This document shows positions 19,589 through 27,891 of a stretch of 64,000 bases of DNA, one piece after another. Each line of letters starts with the position of its first letter. Position 1 is the stretch's first letter. Where the stretch lies: positions 1 to 64,000 of the forward strand of contig DUMU01000016.1 in NCBI GenBank assembly GCA_012839805.1, read 5' to 3'. A model generated the notes under the pieces. It worked only from the letters and a program-made list of their open reading frames with translations, ran no database searches and had not been told where the DNA came from. This DNA comes from Bacillota bacterium (GTDB lineage: Bacteria; Bacillota; Limnochordia; Limnochordales; DUMU01). The position numbers and the translations under genes were made by a program.

Positions 19589-20578
19589 CTAAGTCGACGC
19601 ACGCGCAACTAGCGATGGTCGGAGGACCACCTGCGTGGTCCGCTTCTTGTGCTTGTGCAACTTCGACAAGAGAACTTCGGCCGCCTTGACTCCCATCTCA
19701 TGCTTCGGGACATCAATCGTGGTCAAAGCGGGCTCGAGAAACTCGGTAAAATCCAGATTATCGCAGGCAACCAGTGCTACATCGTCCGGGACTCGTAGGC
19801 CTCTAGCTCTCAACGCCCGCATGACGCCGAGTGCCATTGCGTCGCAGAAACAGAATATGGCGGTTGGTCGAATTCCTTCGTCCAGTGCCTGCAAAACTGC
19901 TCGTTCGGCGTCGGTATGAAGCACGACCGATCTGACCAGCCGGCTGTCAACTTCTATGCCGTTCGCCCTCAGTGCGGCCGCATATCCTTGATAGCGTAAT
20001 TCCGAGCTGGAGTTGCGCGAAGAGTTAATCAGCATGATCTGCCGATGGCCTTTTCTGATCAGGTGTTCGGTGGCGATTTGCCCGGCGGCGATGTCATCGC
20101 AAACGACGTAGTCCGTATCGAGTCCAAGAATAGTCCTGCCTACCAATACGAAGGGCACATTGCGGTTGACGAGAAGTTCTACTGTCTCCGGCGTCTTCTG
20201 TACCGGTGCAAGGATGATCCCGTCGACCCGCTGCGCAATCAAAGCCTCGACAGCCGCCAATTCCTTGCGTTGGTCTTCATCCGAGTTATACAAAACAACG
20301 TTATACCCCTTGGCTCCCAGTACGTCCTGTATGCCCGCCACCACGGCAGCATAGAAGGGGTTGAGGATAGTGGTAACGATCACCCCGACGGTGCGGGTAC
20401 GTCCTGAGAGCAGCCCCCGTGCCAGGGAGTTGGGGACATAGTCCAGCTCTCTGGCGGCCTGCAGTACGCGCCTTCTGGTGCTCTCACTAACATCTCCACG
20501 ATTATTGAGAGCACGGGATGCTGTCGACACCGCAACTCCTGCTGCACTTGCAACGTCCCGTATGGTGACGGTTGCCAT
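19589..20578 (-). CDS. LacI-family regulator of the arabinose locus
   Basis: A 329-residue LacI/GalR repressor: helix-turn-helix MATVTIRDVASAAGVAVSTA, hinge helix PNSLARGLLSGRT, then a type I periplasmic-binding fold for the effector. It is the first gene of the ten-gene minus-strand arabinose operon, so it probably controls its own operon with L-arabinose or an arabinoside as inducer. Bacillus uses a GntR-LacI chimera (AraR) for the same job; this one is a plain LacI protein. The ATG at 20578 is preceded by AAGGGG; a longer open frame upstream has no support. A palindrome at 20686-20701 is a candidate operator. Confidence 0.85.
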   Translation of the reverse strand: MATVTIRDVASAAGVAVSTASRALNNRGDVSESTRRRVLQAARELDYVPNSLARGLLSGRTRTVGVIVTTILNPFYAAVVAGIQDVLGAKGYNVVLYNSDEDQRKELAAVEALIAQRVDGIILAPVQKTPETVELLVNRNVPFVLVGRTILGLDTDYVVCDDIAAGQIATEHLIRKGHRQIMLINSSRNSSSELRYQGYAAALRANGIEVDSRLVRSVVLHTDAERAVLQALDEGIRPTAIFCFCDAMALGVMRALRARGLRVPDDVALVACDNLDFTEFLEPALTTIDVPKHEMGVKAAEVLLSKLHKHKKRTTQVVLRPSLVARAST

Positions 20579-20929
20579 CTCCTCGTCCCCTTGTGCGGTT
20601 CTTCGCCGTGATTCGGAAGCGCCATAGCAACCATTTATGAGTAGCTGCACACGGCCCACCGGCGACCGGCGGTACAGAAAGCTTTCCGGAAACCTTTCCG
20701 GCGATCTTACTTCTCCACGGGTCAAGGACATTCCTTCTGCCTCTATCAAGTTTTCTGCGGATTGCAGGAACCTCCTGCTCCGTTGGTAGGCCAACCTCAG
20801 TCCCATGCCGCGGGGACCGTCTCCCGACCCGCTCGTGCCTGGATGGGCCGGCCAGCTGCGAAGCGGAAGGGGATTGGGAGAAGGAAGCGAATAGTCAGGC
20901 CAACACGCATCCGGGGGAGGGGGGACAAC
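20579..20929. other. divergent intergenic region of the arabinose locus
   Basis: About 350 bp separate the divergent lacI operon and the GH27 gene and must hold both promoters. Besides the palindrome at 20686-20701 there is an adjacent GAAAGCTTTC palindrome at 20677-20686. I could not identify convincing -35/-10 pairs on either strand. Confidence 0.5.
20686..20701. promoter_or_regulatory. candidate LacI-type operator
   Basis: CCGGAAA-CC-TTTCCGG is a palindrome with two perfect 7-base arms and a 2-base centre, placed between the divergent lacI and GH27 genes. Symmetry and position fit an operator of the adjacent repressor. I found no second copy by eye in the window. Confidence 0.4.
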
Positions 20930-22207
20930 GTGCAGCAAAATGTTGCCCTGGCACCGCCGATGGGATGGAATAGCTGGGATTGCTACGGGGCCAGCGTCAC
21001 CGAGGAAGAGGTCAAGGCCAACGCCGAGTATATGGCCAAGCATTTGCGCGCGTATGGCTGGGAGTATGTCGTCGTTGACATACAGTGGTATGAGCCGGGC
21101 GCGAGCGGTTCCCGTTACCGGCCTTTTGCTTCTTTGGAGATGGATGAATATTCGCGTTTGATCCCCGCCGTCAACCGTTTTCCCTCCGCTGCCGGCGGTA
21201 AGGGCTTCCAACCGCTGGCCGACTACGTTCACGAGCTGGGACTCAAGTTCGGTATCCACATGATGCGCGGGATTCCCCGCCAAGCGGTCCACTTCAATAC
21301 GCCTATACTGGGAACGGATAAGCGAGCCCGGGAGATCGCCCACCCGAACTCCATCTGCCCGTGGAACACCGACATGTACGGCGTCGATCCCAACCAACCG
21401 GGCGCACAGGAGTATTACGATTCCGTCTTCCAGCTCTATGCATCCTGGGGAGTCGACTACGTGAAAGTCGACGATATCGCCCGCGAGTATTACGCCGGCG
21501 AGATCGAGTTGATCCGCAGAGCGATCGACCGTTGCGGCCGGCCGATGGTCCTGAGTCTCTCCCCCGGGCCTGCCCCGTTGTCCCAGGCGGAGCACTTGAA
21601 ACAGCATGCCAATATGTGGCGCATCTCGGATGACGTCTGGGATACCTGGGAGGATATCTACGCCATGTTCGAACGGTGTCGAGCGTGGAGCGAACATGCC
21701 GGGCCGGGGCATTGGCCGGACGCGGACATGCTTCCCCTCGGACATATCGGGATTCGGTCGTCCGAACGGGGCGCCGGAGATCGCTGGACCCGTTTAGCCA
21801 AGGACGAGCAGATCACCATGATGACCCTCTGGTGCATCTTCCGCTCTCCCCTGATGCTAGGGTGCGAACTTCGTGACCTCGATGACTGGACGCTCTCCCT
21901 CATAACCAACCGAGAGGTCCTGCGGTTGCTCGGCCATTCCCATGCGAACCGGCAGCTGTTCCGGCGGGACCCGCAGATTGCCTGGACCGCTGCTGACGAA
22001 GACGGCAGCCACTATCTGGCCGTCTTCAATACCGGGCCCACCAAAACGGAGGTTTTGGTTGAACTGAACCAGATGGGGCTGTTCGGTCCCCATAACGCGC
22101 GGGACCTATGGAGTCACGAGGAACTGGGAACGGCCGTCAAGGCTGTCAGCCTGCCTGTGCCTCCCCATGGAGCCAGGCTGTTACGACTGGCCAAAGCACA
22201 GACCTGA
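20930..22207 (+). CDS. GH27 enzyme, probable beta-L-arabinopyranosidase
   Basis: A 425-residue cytoplasmic GH27 glycosidase. The GTG at 20930 is chosen because GGGGGAGGGGGG lies just upstream and the family start (ALAPPMGWNSWDCYG) follows at once. Catalytic residues: nucleophile Asp181 in YVKVDDIA and the probable acid/base Asp235 in RISDDVWDTW. In alpha-galactosidases the loop after strand 2 has a conserved Asp that binds the galactose 6-OH. Here the equivalent segment is VVVDIQWYEP, with Ile51 in that place. An Ile at this position is the known mark of Geobacillus Abp, a beta-L-arabinopyranosidase. With the divergent arabinose operon, this argues for arabinopyranoside rather than galactoside substrates. 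Confidence 0.85.
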   Translation: MQQNVALAPPMGWNSWDCYGASVTEEEVKANAEYMAKHLRAYGWEYVVVDIQWYEPGASGSRYRPFASLEMDEYSRLIPAVNRFPSAAGGKGFQPLADYVHELGLKFGIHMMRGIPRQAVHFNTPILGTDKRAREIAHPNSICPWNTDMYGVDPNQPGAQEYYDSVFQLYASWGVDYVKVDDIAREYYAGEIELIRRAIDRCGRPMVLSLSPGPAPLSQAEHLKQHANMWRISDDVWDTWEDIYAMFERCRAWSEHAGPGHWPDADMLPLGHIGIRSSERGAGDRWTRLAKDEQITMMTLWCIFRSPLMLGCELRDLDDWTLSLITNREVLRLLGHSHANRQLFRRDPQIAWTAADEDGSHYLAVFNTGPTKTEVLVELNQMGLFGPHNARDLWSHEELGTAVKAVSLPVPPHGARLLRLAKAQT

Positions 22208-22229
22208 CAGCTCCCCCATGGAACTGCCG

Positions 22230-22275
22230 GCCCCCGGGCGGTAGATCCCTTCGTCTGGATATCGTCGGGGGCTTT
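22230..22275 (+). terminator. possible terminator after GH27 gene
   Basis: A GCCCCCG / CGGGGGC inverted repeat followed by TTT lies 23 bp past the GH27 stop. The loop is long (29 bases). The remaining sequence up to 22420 shows nothing recognisable. Confidence 0.35.
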
Positions 22276-22422
22276 GAAGCTGATGCGCCTCGGTCCCCTT
22301 CCCGTTGCGGTTGGAGGCCACACCCCGCGGCCGGCCGCGCCCCCGAGCCTGCCGGAGAAGAAGTACAAGGACGGGCTTTCATTTGGTAGCCGGTCGATGG
22401 TATTAAGGCACGGTGACGATTG

Positions 22423-22698
22423 ATGGCATTAGCCATAGGCGCCCCAGCCCCTGCGGTGGGTGGCCCAACCCGGCATGACACTGAGCTCAACATCTCCTCG
22501 TTGCGGGGCAAGTGGATGGTACTCTACTTTTACCCGCGCGACAACACCCCTGGCCGCTCCTCTCCGACCGGGAAAAGCAGATCACCGGAAGGTCAAGTGG
22601 AGCAGGTGCTGGCCAAGCTGAAGGAGCTGCAAGCGCAAAGGGTTACTCACCACCTTCGCTCCACCTCTGCGAGAAGCCAAGAGCCACCTGGGGCTTGA
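22423..22698 (+). pseudogene. internally deleted peroxiredoxin (Bcp/PrxQ)
   Basis: The first 40 residues are a Bcp/PrxQ start (MALAIGAPAPA, ELNISSLRGKWMVLYFYPRD, NTPG). The frame then jumps to EGQVEQVLAKLKELQAQ, the normal C-terminal helix of the same family. About 80 residues between them are missing, including the peroxidatic Cys that directly follows NTPG. The frame then reads into an IS remnant. The product could not reduce peroxides. Confidence 0.65.
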
Positions 22699-22735
22699 GA
22701 CGTTTCACGTGCGGTCAATCCAACCGCCGGGCTAG
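22640..22735 (+). mobile_element. transposase C-terminal scrap
   Basis: A short frame reads PPLREAKSHLGLETFHVRS and then a stop. This resembles the C-terminus of IS4-superfamily DDE transposases. It begins exactly where the peroxiredoxin homology ends, so the element may have caused that damage. No inverted repeats were found. Confidence 0.35.
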
Positions 22736-22917
22736 AGCCAGAGCATGGGAGGTGCCGTTCCCAGGAAACAACGGCTCGAATCCTCTACCCCGGCGGGTCG
22801 AGCTCCCCCGGCAAGGGCAGGAGTAGGCAAGAACAAGGACGAAGTATGAACTGGCCGCAACTTACCGGCCGATAAGCGACTCCGCCACCGGCTCCTAGGT
22901 CGAGGAGGGGGAAGGCC

Positions 22918-24147
22918 ATGAACACGGCGGACTCTGATGCCACCCAGGAGTTCACGACCGCTCAAGTAGCGGCCATGCTCGACCTTCCGCTTTCCCGGTT
23001 GCGGTTTTGGGTACGTTCGGGTCTGGTCCGTCCGGTACGGGAGGTAAACCATACCTATCTTTTTTCCATCGATGGGGTGGAACGGCTGCGCTACGTAGCG
23101 GAGCGGCGACGAGCCGGAGCGCCCATCGAACAAGTGCGTCGTGAACTAGCTGCCTGGTCATGGAATCGCCCGCAGCCCCATCCCTGGCCGGGCCCGGTGG
23201 ACCAGCCACCGGCGGGCGAACAAGTTACAGGAGGAGCGCAGCCGGATGGGGTCGAGACTGGTAGAACACGGACTCCCCGCTTCGTCGTTCTCGCCAACCA
23301 GAAAGGCGGCGTGGGCAAGACGACGAGCGCCATCAACCTGGGAGCCGCGCTGGCGGAACTCGGTCACCGGACGCTGATCATCGATTGGGACCCTCAGGCC
23401 AACGCCAGCCAGGCCCTGGGACTGACCCATCGGGAACTGGAGCAGGGCCCGAGCGTTTTCGATTGTGTAGCCGGAGAACGGGAGCGCGAGCGAGAGGGAG
23501 AACGGGAGCGGCTTGGCTTGCCCGTGGAGCTGCCGCAAGTCATCCGGCCCACCGCCCTGCGCGGGTTGGAGCTCGCCCCCGCCAACATCCAGCTGAGTGG
23601 CCTCGAGCTCGAGCTTGCCCACCGTTTGGGAAGAGAGTTCACCTTACGCACCATCTGCCGGCGCACTGCCCTTCCTTATGAGGTGGTGATCATTGATACT
23701 CCGCCCACCTTGGGGCTGATCACCGTCAACGCCCTGGTAGCCGGGGAGGTGGTCGTGATTCCCGTTCAGGCGGAGTATCTATCGCTCGAAGGAGTGCGCC
23801 AGCTGGTCCATACCATTACCATCGTGCGCGACCGCCTTAACCCGGACCTGCGCATCGGCGCCGTGCTGATCACGATGTACGATGCTTCAACCACCCCCGA
23901 CCCCCTGGCCGCGTCCATTCGCCGGCGAATCGAATCCGTGTTTGGAGGACGGGTGCTCACCGAAGTGATTCCTCGTTCCCCCCAGGTGGTGGCGGCTCAG
24001 ATGCAGGGGGTGCCTCTGGCTTTGTTCGACCCCGCCGGAGCGGCCACCCTTGCTTATCGACGGATAGCCGAAAAACTCGCCAAGCAGCTGGGGCTGGAGG
24101 TGAAGGGCCATGCGGCGTCAGCCCCGAGAGAAGCACCAACACGATAA
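22918..24147 (+). CDS. MerR-type HTH fused to ParA ATPase
   Basis: A 409-residue fusion. Residues 10-75 are a MerR-like winged helix (FTTAQVAAMLDLPLSRLRFW, SGLVRPVRE, YLFSIDGVERLRYV). After a Pro/Gly-rich linker comes a complete ParA/Soj ATPase: deviant Walker A QKGGVGKTT at 128-136, LIIDWDPQANASQALGL, Walker B VVIIDTPPTLG, and VPVQAEYLSLEGV. A charged repeat (GEREREREGERERLG, 186-200) interrupts the domain. Plasmid type Ia ParA proteins also carry an N-terminal DNA-binding domain and repress their own operon, so partitioning or cargo positioning with self-regulation is likely. The ATG at 22918 follows GAGGAGGGGG. A GGCCG-N8-CGGCC repeat at 22853-22870 is a possible operator. The next gene overlaps by 38 bp. 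Confidence 0.85.
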   Translation: MNTADSDATQEFTTAQVAAMLDLPLSRLRFWVRSGLVRPVREVNHTYLFSIDGVERLRYVAERRRAGAPIEQVRRELAAWSWNRPQPHPWPGPVDQPPAGEQVTGGAQPDGVETGRTRTPRFVVLANQKGGVGKTTSAINLGAALAELGHRTLIIDWDPQANASQALGLTHRELEQGPSVFDCVAGEREREREGERERLGLPVELPQVIRPTALRGLELAPANIQLSGLELELAHRLGREFTLRTICRRTALPYEVVIIDTPPTLGLITVNALVAGEVVVIPVQAEYLSLEGVRQLVHTITIVRDRLNPDLRIGAVLITMYDASTTPDPLAASIRRRIESVFGGRVLTEVIPRSPQVVAAQMQGVPLALFDPAGAATLAYRRIAEKLAKQLGLEVKGHAASAPREAPTR

Positions 24148-24913
24148 CCAGCATGGTAACGAAGGCGACGAATCCGCCCTCTACCGGTTGCCGCGGGAGA
24201 GAGATCCCCTTCAAGACTTAAAGGACCATCCGCTCTTCCGCGACCTCGTACCCTCCGGTCCGTCCCCGCTCGAAGCGCCTTCGGATCGCCTCCCGTCCGG
24301 CGATGGTAGCCGCCAGGCCCTGCGGGTAGCCCTGAGCGAATTGCGGCGGGCCCGGGCGCGCATCGCCGAGTTGGAAACCCTGCTCGAGGCCAGCGAGGCG
24401 GCCCGCCGCCAGCTCATACGCCGCCTGGACTCTCTTGAGTGCAGGATAAGGCAAGCAGATAAAGAACAAGTCGCCGAGGGAACAAAGCCGGAACCGGCCA
24501 ATCTGGACGAAGACCTGACCCGCTGGGAAGCTTTATTCACCGGTGAACTGCCTGCCGACAAGATAACCCTCAACGGAATTCCTTCCGAACTCAAAGCCTT
24601 CCTCACCGCCACCAAGGCCGAGATACGGGCCCAGACCGGGGCCATGTTGAGCGAACGGGATCAGGTGATCTTCGCCCTCGCCGCTTACCGCCTGATTCTC
24701 GAGACTCTCCCCGACCGGCAAGGCACCATCCGCCGGCTGGTTCCTAAGGATCGCCAGCGCTTTGCCGCCCGCTTCTTTGCTTTTCTGCTCGGCTGGTTGC
24801 AACGAAGAATCGGTGCGGGAGGCCAGGTGCGCCACGGCCGTCCACACCCAGGGGCTCAGCTGTTCCCACCGGGTGACGCACCCGGCTCTCCGGAAGAGGT
24901 CGTCAAGGAGTAA
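24110..24913 (+). CDS. coiled-coil partner of the MerR-ParA protein, unknown family
   Basis: Not recognised. It overlaps the ParA gene and starts at an ATG 7 bases after GGAGGTGA, so translation is coupled. The first 65 residues are hydrophilic and probably disordered. A heptad-type coiled coil spans about 70-118 (ALRVALSELRRARARIAELE onward), followed by a helical C-terminal domain (LTRWEALFTGELPADKITLN, FALAAYRLILETLP, FAARFFAFLLGWLQRR). This order is common in ParB-like or adaptor partners of orphan ParA proteins, but no ParB motif is visible. From about residue 233 (24806) to the stop the sequence is the antisense of the yrrT gene, so the natural stop appears to have been lost by a deletion. 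Confidence 0.65.
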   Translation: MRRQPREKHQHDNQHGNEGDESALYRLPRERDPLQDLKDHPLFRDLVPSGPSPLEAPSDRLPSGDGSRQALRVALSELRRARARIAELETLLEASEAARRQLIRRLDSLECRIRQADKEQVAEGTKPEPANLDEDLTRWEALFTGELPADKITLNGIPSELKAFLTATKAEIRAQTGAMLSERDQVIFALAAYRLILETLPDRQGTIRRLVPKDRQRFAARFFAFLLGWLQRRIGAGGQVRHGRPHPGAQLFPPGDAPGSPEEVVKE

Positions 24914-25549
24914 CACCGTCGCATACGGCTCGGCCTCCAGTTCCGCCACGAAATCGGCTCGACCCTGCCGTCCCAGTTCGTAGTACCGGTGACGCCTGAC
25001 CTCGTCGCTCAAAAAGACGATGTCAGTCATGACCAGCCGGCCTTCCGGCTTGAGAACTCGTAGCATCTCCAGAATCCCGTGGAATTTCTCGGCATCGGTG
25101 AGGTGATGGAAGGCATAACTGCTCACCACTGCATCCACCGTGGCATCAGCAAGCGGCAGTTCAAGAAACGTACCGTCTTCCACCGGAGTATCCGGGAGCT
25201 TGCGGCGGAAAACCTCGCGCATGGCGGGAGATGGCTCAACGGCTATCACCCGGTAGCCGCGCCTTACCAGTTCTATAGTCAGGTTCCCGGTGCCTGCCCC
25301 CACGTCTACCACCAGCGAGCCGCGTTCCATTCCCACCAGGTCGGCAGTGCGGGCCAGGATCCGGCCGTACCCCTCGAAGACGTCCGCAAACCGTCCTTGG
25401 GCCTGCCATACCGTATCGTCGTAATGGGCAGCCCAATCTTGGAATTGCCGGGCAAAGTCCTGTGACCCCCGGCGGATGACGGGCTGCCACCAACCTTCTG
25501 GTTTCTGATGAGGGTTATGGTCAATCTCGGGTTCAGTGACCATGATCAT
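24533..25549 (-). CDS. yrrT: SAM-dependent methyltransferase, YrrT type, with run-on tail
   Basis: A class I methyltransferase resembling Bacillus YrrT, whose gene neighbours the methionine-to-cysteine recycling genes. Visible: FQDWAAHYDDTV, SAM motif I VVDVGAGTGNLTIEL, IAVEPSPAM, and VVSSYAFHHLTDAEK. The YrrT family ends near residue 241 (LSPWVWTAVAH, about 24827). The remaining 97 residues are read from the antisense of the par partner gene and have no homology I recognise, so the original stop is missing. The start ATG at 25549 overlaps the mccB stop by 17 bp and has GAGAGGGG upstream. The enzyme domain itself looks intact. Confidence 0.78.
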   Translation of the reverse strand: MIMVTEPEIDHNPHQKPEGWWQPVIRRGSQDFARQFQDWAAHYDDTVWQAQGRFADVFEGYGRILARTADLVGMERGSLVVDVGAGTGNLTIELVRRGYRVIAVEPSPAMREVFRRKLPDTPVEDGTFLELPLADATVDAVVSSYAFHHLTDAEKFHGILEMLRVLKPEGRLVMTDIVFLSDEVRRHRYYELGRQGRADFVAELEAEPYATVLLLDDLFRRAGCVTRWEQLSPWVWTAVAHLASRTDSSLQPAEQKSKEAGGKALAILRNQPADGALPVGESLENQAVSGEGEDHLIPFAQHGPGLGPYLGLGGGEEGFEFGRNSVEGYLVGRQFTGE

Positions 25550-26735
25550 CGCCCCTCTCGATCCGGGCAGTTTCGCCGGTCATTGCTTGCTCGAGGTCGC
25601 CAATTAAATCGTCAACCTTCTCAAGCCCCACCGAAAGCCGGATGAGACCCCCGGTTATACCGAGACGGGCTCGCCGTTCCGGCGGGAGGGACGCATGAGT
25701 CATGCGCGCCGGCAGGCAGATCAGGCTCTCGACTCCGCCCAAGCTCTCGGCCAGTACGAAGAGCCGCGTTCGGGTCACGATTCGCTCGGCTACCGTCCCG
25801 TCACCCACATCGAAGCTCACCATGCCTCCGAAGCCGGTCGCCTGTTCCCTGGCCAGCCGGTGGCCGGGATGCGAGGGCAAGCCGGGGTAGTAAACCCTGC
25901 GAACCAGGGGATGTTGCGACAACCACTCGGCGATGGCTAGAGCATTGGCCGCATGGCGCTCCATTCGCACGGCGAGCGTCCGTATTCCCCGCAATACCAG
26001 CCAGGCATCCTGGGGCCCCAGAACGGCCCCCACCGCGTTTTGCAGGAATTGCAGTCTTTCCCCCCAGCTCTTTTCCCTCGCCACCACCAGTCCGGCTACG
26101 ACGTCGCTGTGCCCGCCCAGGTACTTCGTGGCACTGTGAACGACGATATCTGCCCCGAGGGCGATAGGTCTCTGGAAATAAGGAGTGAGGAACGTATTGT
26201 CGACCACCAGCAATGCCCCGTACCGGTGAGCAACCGACGCGATCGCCCGCAGGTCGGACACCCTGAGCAGGGGGTTGCTCGGCGTCTCCACCAGAATCAT
26301 CCGGATGCCTCTCCCACCAGCCTTTTTCCCTGCCGCCCGGGTAAACTCCGATTCGACTTGCGACACGTCTGTAGTATTGATAAAGGTGGCTTGGATTCCG
26401 AATCGGCTAAATACCTGCGCCAGTAACCGGTACGTCCCGCCGTACACGTCCTCGCTACAAAGAACGTGGTCGCCGGCTTCCAGCAGCATCAGCACCGTGG
26501 CGAGCGCTGCCGAACCCGAAGCGAACGCGAGCCCCCGCTCTCCGCCCTCCAGCTCGGCTATGAGCTCTTCCAGGGCGGCCCGGGTCGGGTTCCCCGTCCG
26601 AGCGTACTCGTAACCGTAATGCCTCCCCGGCCCCTCCTGGCGAAAGGTGCTGGTCTGGTAGATGGGCGGTGCAACCGCTCCGAATTCGTTGTCCCGCCCC
26701 ACCCCGCCCCTTCCGTGAATTACCCGGCTCTCCAT
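25533..26735 (-). CDS. mccB: cystathionine gamma-lyase / gamma-synthase family
   Basis: A 400-residue PLP enzyme of the trans-sulfuration family. Family segments: TSTFRQEGPGRHYGYEYART, GNPTRAALE, LAFASGSAAL, SEDVYGGTYRLL, ETPSNPLL, VVDNTFLTPYFQRP, and the PLP lysine in VVHSATKYLGGHSDVVAGL. With a cystathionine beta-synthase-type gene just upstream and a YrrT-type gene downstream, it fits MccB, which splits cystathionine to cysteine in the reverse trans-sulfuration route. The ATG at 26735 (after GGAGGGG) is preferred because family homology begins there; the longer frame to 26828 adds low-complexity sequence. Confidence 0.85.
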   Translation of the reverse strand: MESRVIHGRGGVGRDNEFGAVAPPIYQTSTFRQEGPGRHYGYEYARTGNPTRAALEELIAELEGGERGLAFASGSAALATVLMLLEAGDHVLCSEDVYGGTYRLLAQVFSRFGIQATFINTTDVSQVESEFTRAAGKKAGGRGIRMILVETPSNPLLRVSDLRAIASVAHRYGALLVVDNTFLTPYFQRPIALGADIVVHSATKYLGGHSDVVAGLVVAREKSWGERLQFLQNAVGAVLGPQDAWLVLRGIRTLAVRMERHAANALAIAEWLSQHPLVRRVYYPGLPSHPGHRLAREQATGFGGMVSFDVGDGTVAERIVTRTRLFVLAESLGGVESLICLPARMTHASLPPERRARLGITGGLIRLSVGLEKVDDLIGDLEQAMTGETARIERGDDHGH

Positions 26736-26832
26736 GGCCGGCTCTTCCCCTCCGGCGGCCCGATCGGACCGCCCTATCGCTCCCGCCTCTGCTTGGTTGC
26801 ATGGGCTCAGCCGTCCGTTTTGCACCACCGGC

Positions 26833-27792
26833 TCACCCCTTTGGCTCTCCGTTTTGACTGAACTTACGATAGATCCCTTTGCTTAGATACCGTTCACTCG
26901 AGTCCGGGAAGATCACCGCAATGCGGGTGGGGTGAACGCAGCGCTGTGCCACCTGCCACGCTGCCCAGAAAGCCGCCCCGGATGAACTTCCCACCAGCAA
27001 TCCGCACCTTTGGGCCAACTCTCGCACCATCTGAAAGGCCCTGGCGTCCGGTACGGTCACGACTTCATCGATCAAGCTGGTATCCAGGGTGTCCGGGATG
27101 AACTCGACACCAATCCCCTCGGTTTCGTGGGAGCCCGCCGGCCCGCCCCGCAGGATTGAGCCTTCCGGCTCGACCGCGACCGCCTTCAGGTGAGGAATCC
27201 TCGCCTTTAGGTACAGGCTGCAACCGGTGAACGTTCCGCCGCTTCCCACTCCGGCTACGAAGACGTCCAGCCGTCCACCCAGTTGTTGGTATATTTCGGG
27301 CCCGGTCGTCTTGAAATGCGCAAGAGGGTTGGCAGGGTTCCTGAATTGCTGTAGAACGACGGCGCCCGGGATCTCCGCCGCCAGCTCGTAGGCCCGGCGG
27401 ATCGCTCCGGCCATGCCCGCGGAGGTCGGAGTGTGGACGATCTCACCCCCGAGCGCTCGCATTAACTCCTGCTTTTCCATGGCAAACTTCTCCGGCACGA
27501 CGAAAATCAAACGGTAACCCCGGCCAACCGCCGCCAGCGCGATGCCGATGCCGGTGTTCCCTGCCGTCGGCTCGATTACCGTTCCCCCCGGCCGCAGCCG
27601 CCCTTCCCGCTCGGCGGCCGCCAGCATCTCGAGGCCAATGCGGTCTTTTACACTCCCGCCCGGGTTCATGAACTCGAGCTTGGCGTATATCTCCACTCCC
27701 TCGGGCAGCCCGAACCCGTGCACCCGGACCATCGGCGTATGACCGATCATTTCCTGGACGCTATCGTAGACCCGACTTTCCAAGCACAGCAT
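26833..27792 (-). CDS. mccA: cystathionine beta-synthase / cysteine synthase family
   Basis: A fold-type II PLP enzyme of 319 residues. The PLP lysine is in NPGGSVKDRIGLEM; the substrate loop PTAGNTGIGIALAAVG and the phosphate loop VAGVGSGGTFTG are intact. In an operon with MccB and YrrT homologues it most likely condenses homocysteine with O-acetylserine (MccA), although ordinary cysteine synthase activity cannot be excluded. ATG 27792 follows AGAGGGGG; the frame extends upstream to 27855 without a better RBS. It is the first gene after a strong promoter at 27892-27920. Confidence 0.85.
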   Translation of the reverse strand: MLCLESRVYDSVQEMIGHTPMVRVHGFGLPEGVEIYAKLEFMNPGGSVKDRIGLEMLAAAEREGRLRPGGTVIEPTAGNTGIGIALAAVGRGYRLIFVVPEKFAMEKQELMRALGGEIVHTPTSAGMAGAIRRAYELAAEIPGAVVLQQFRNPANPLAHFKTTGPEIYQQLGGRLDVFVAGVGSGGTFTGCSLYLKARIPHLKAVAVEPEGSILRGGPAGSHETEGIGVEFIPDTLDTSLIDEVVTVPDARAFQMVRELAQRCGLLVGSSSGAAFWAAWQVAQRCVHPTRIAVIFPDSSERYLSKGIYRKFSQNGEPKG

Positions 27793-27891
27793 CCCGGGAG
27801 CCCCCTCTGCCCGCCTGAACTCTGACCAACACGCCTCCGCCAGCGGTATTCCCACTATCTTGACTGGTTTACTAGGGATTGAACTGGTGGC

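Noticed and set aside
20579..21745. 389-codon upstream extension of the LacI frame
   Set aside because: It crosses the divergent GH27 gene and is a shadow of it; the HTH domain begins exactly at ATG 20578.
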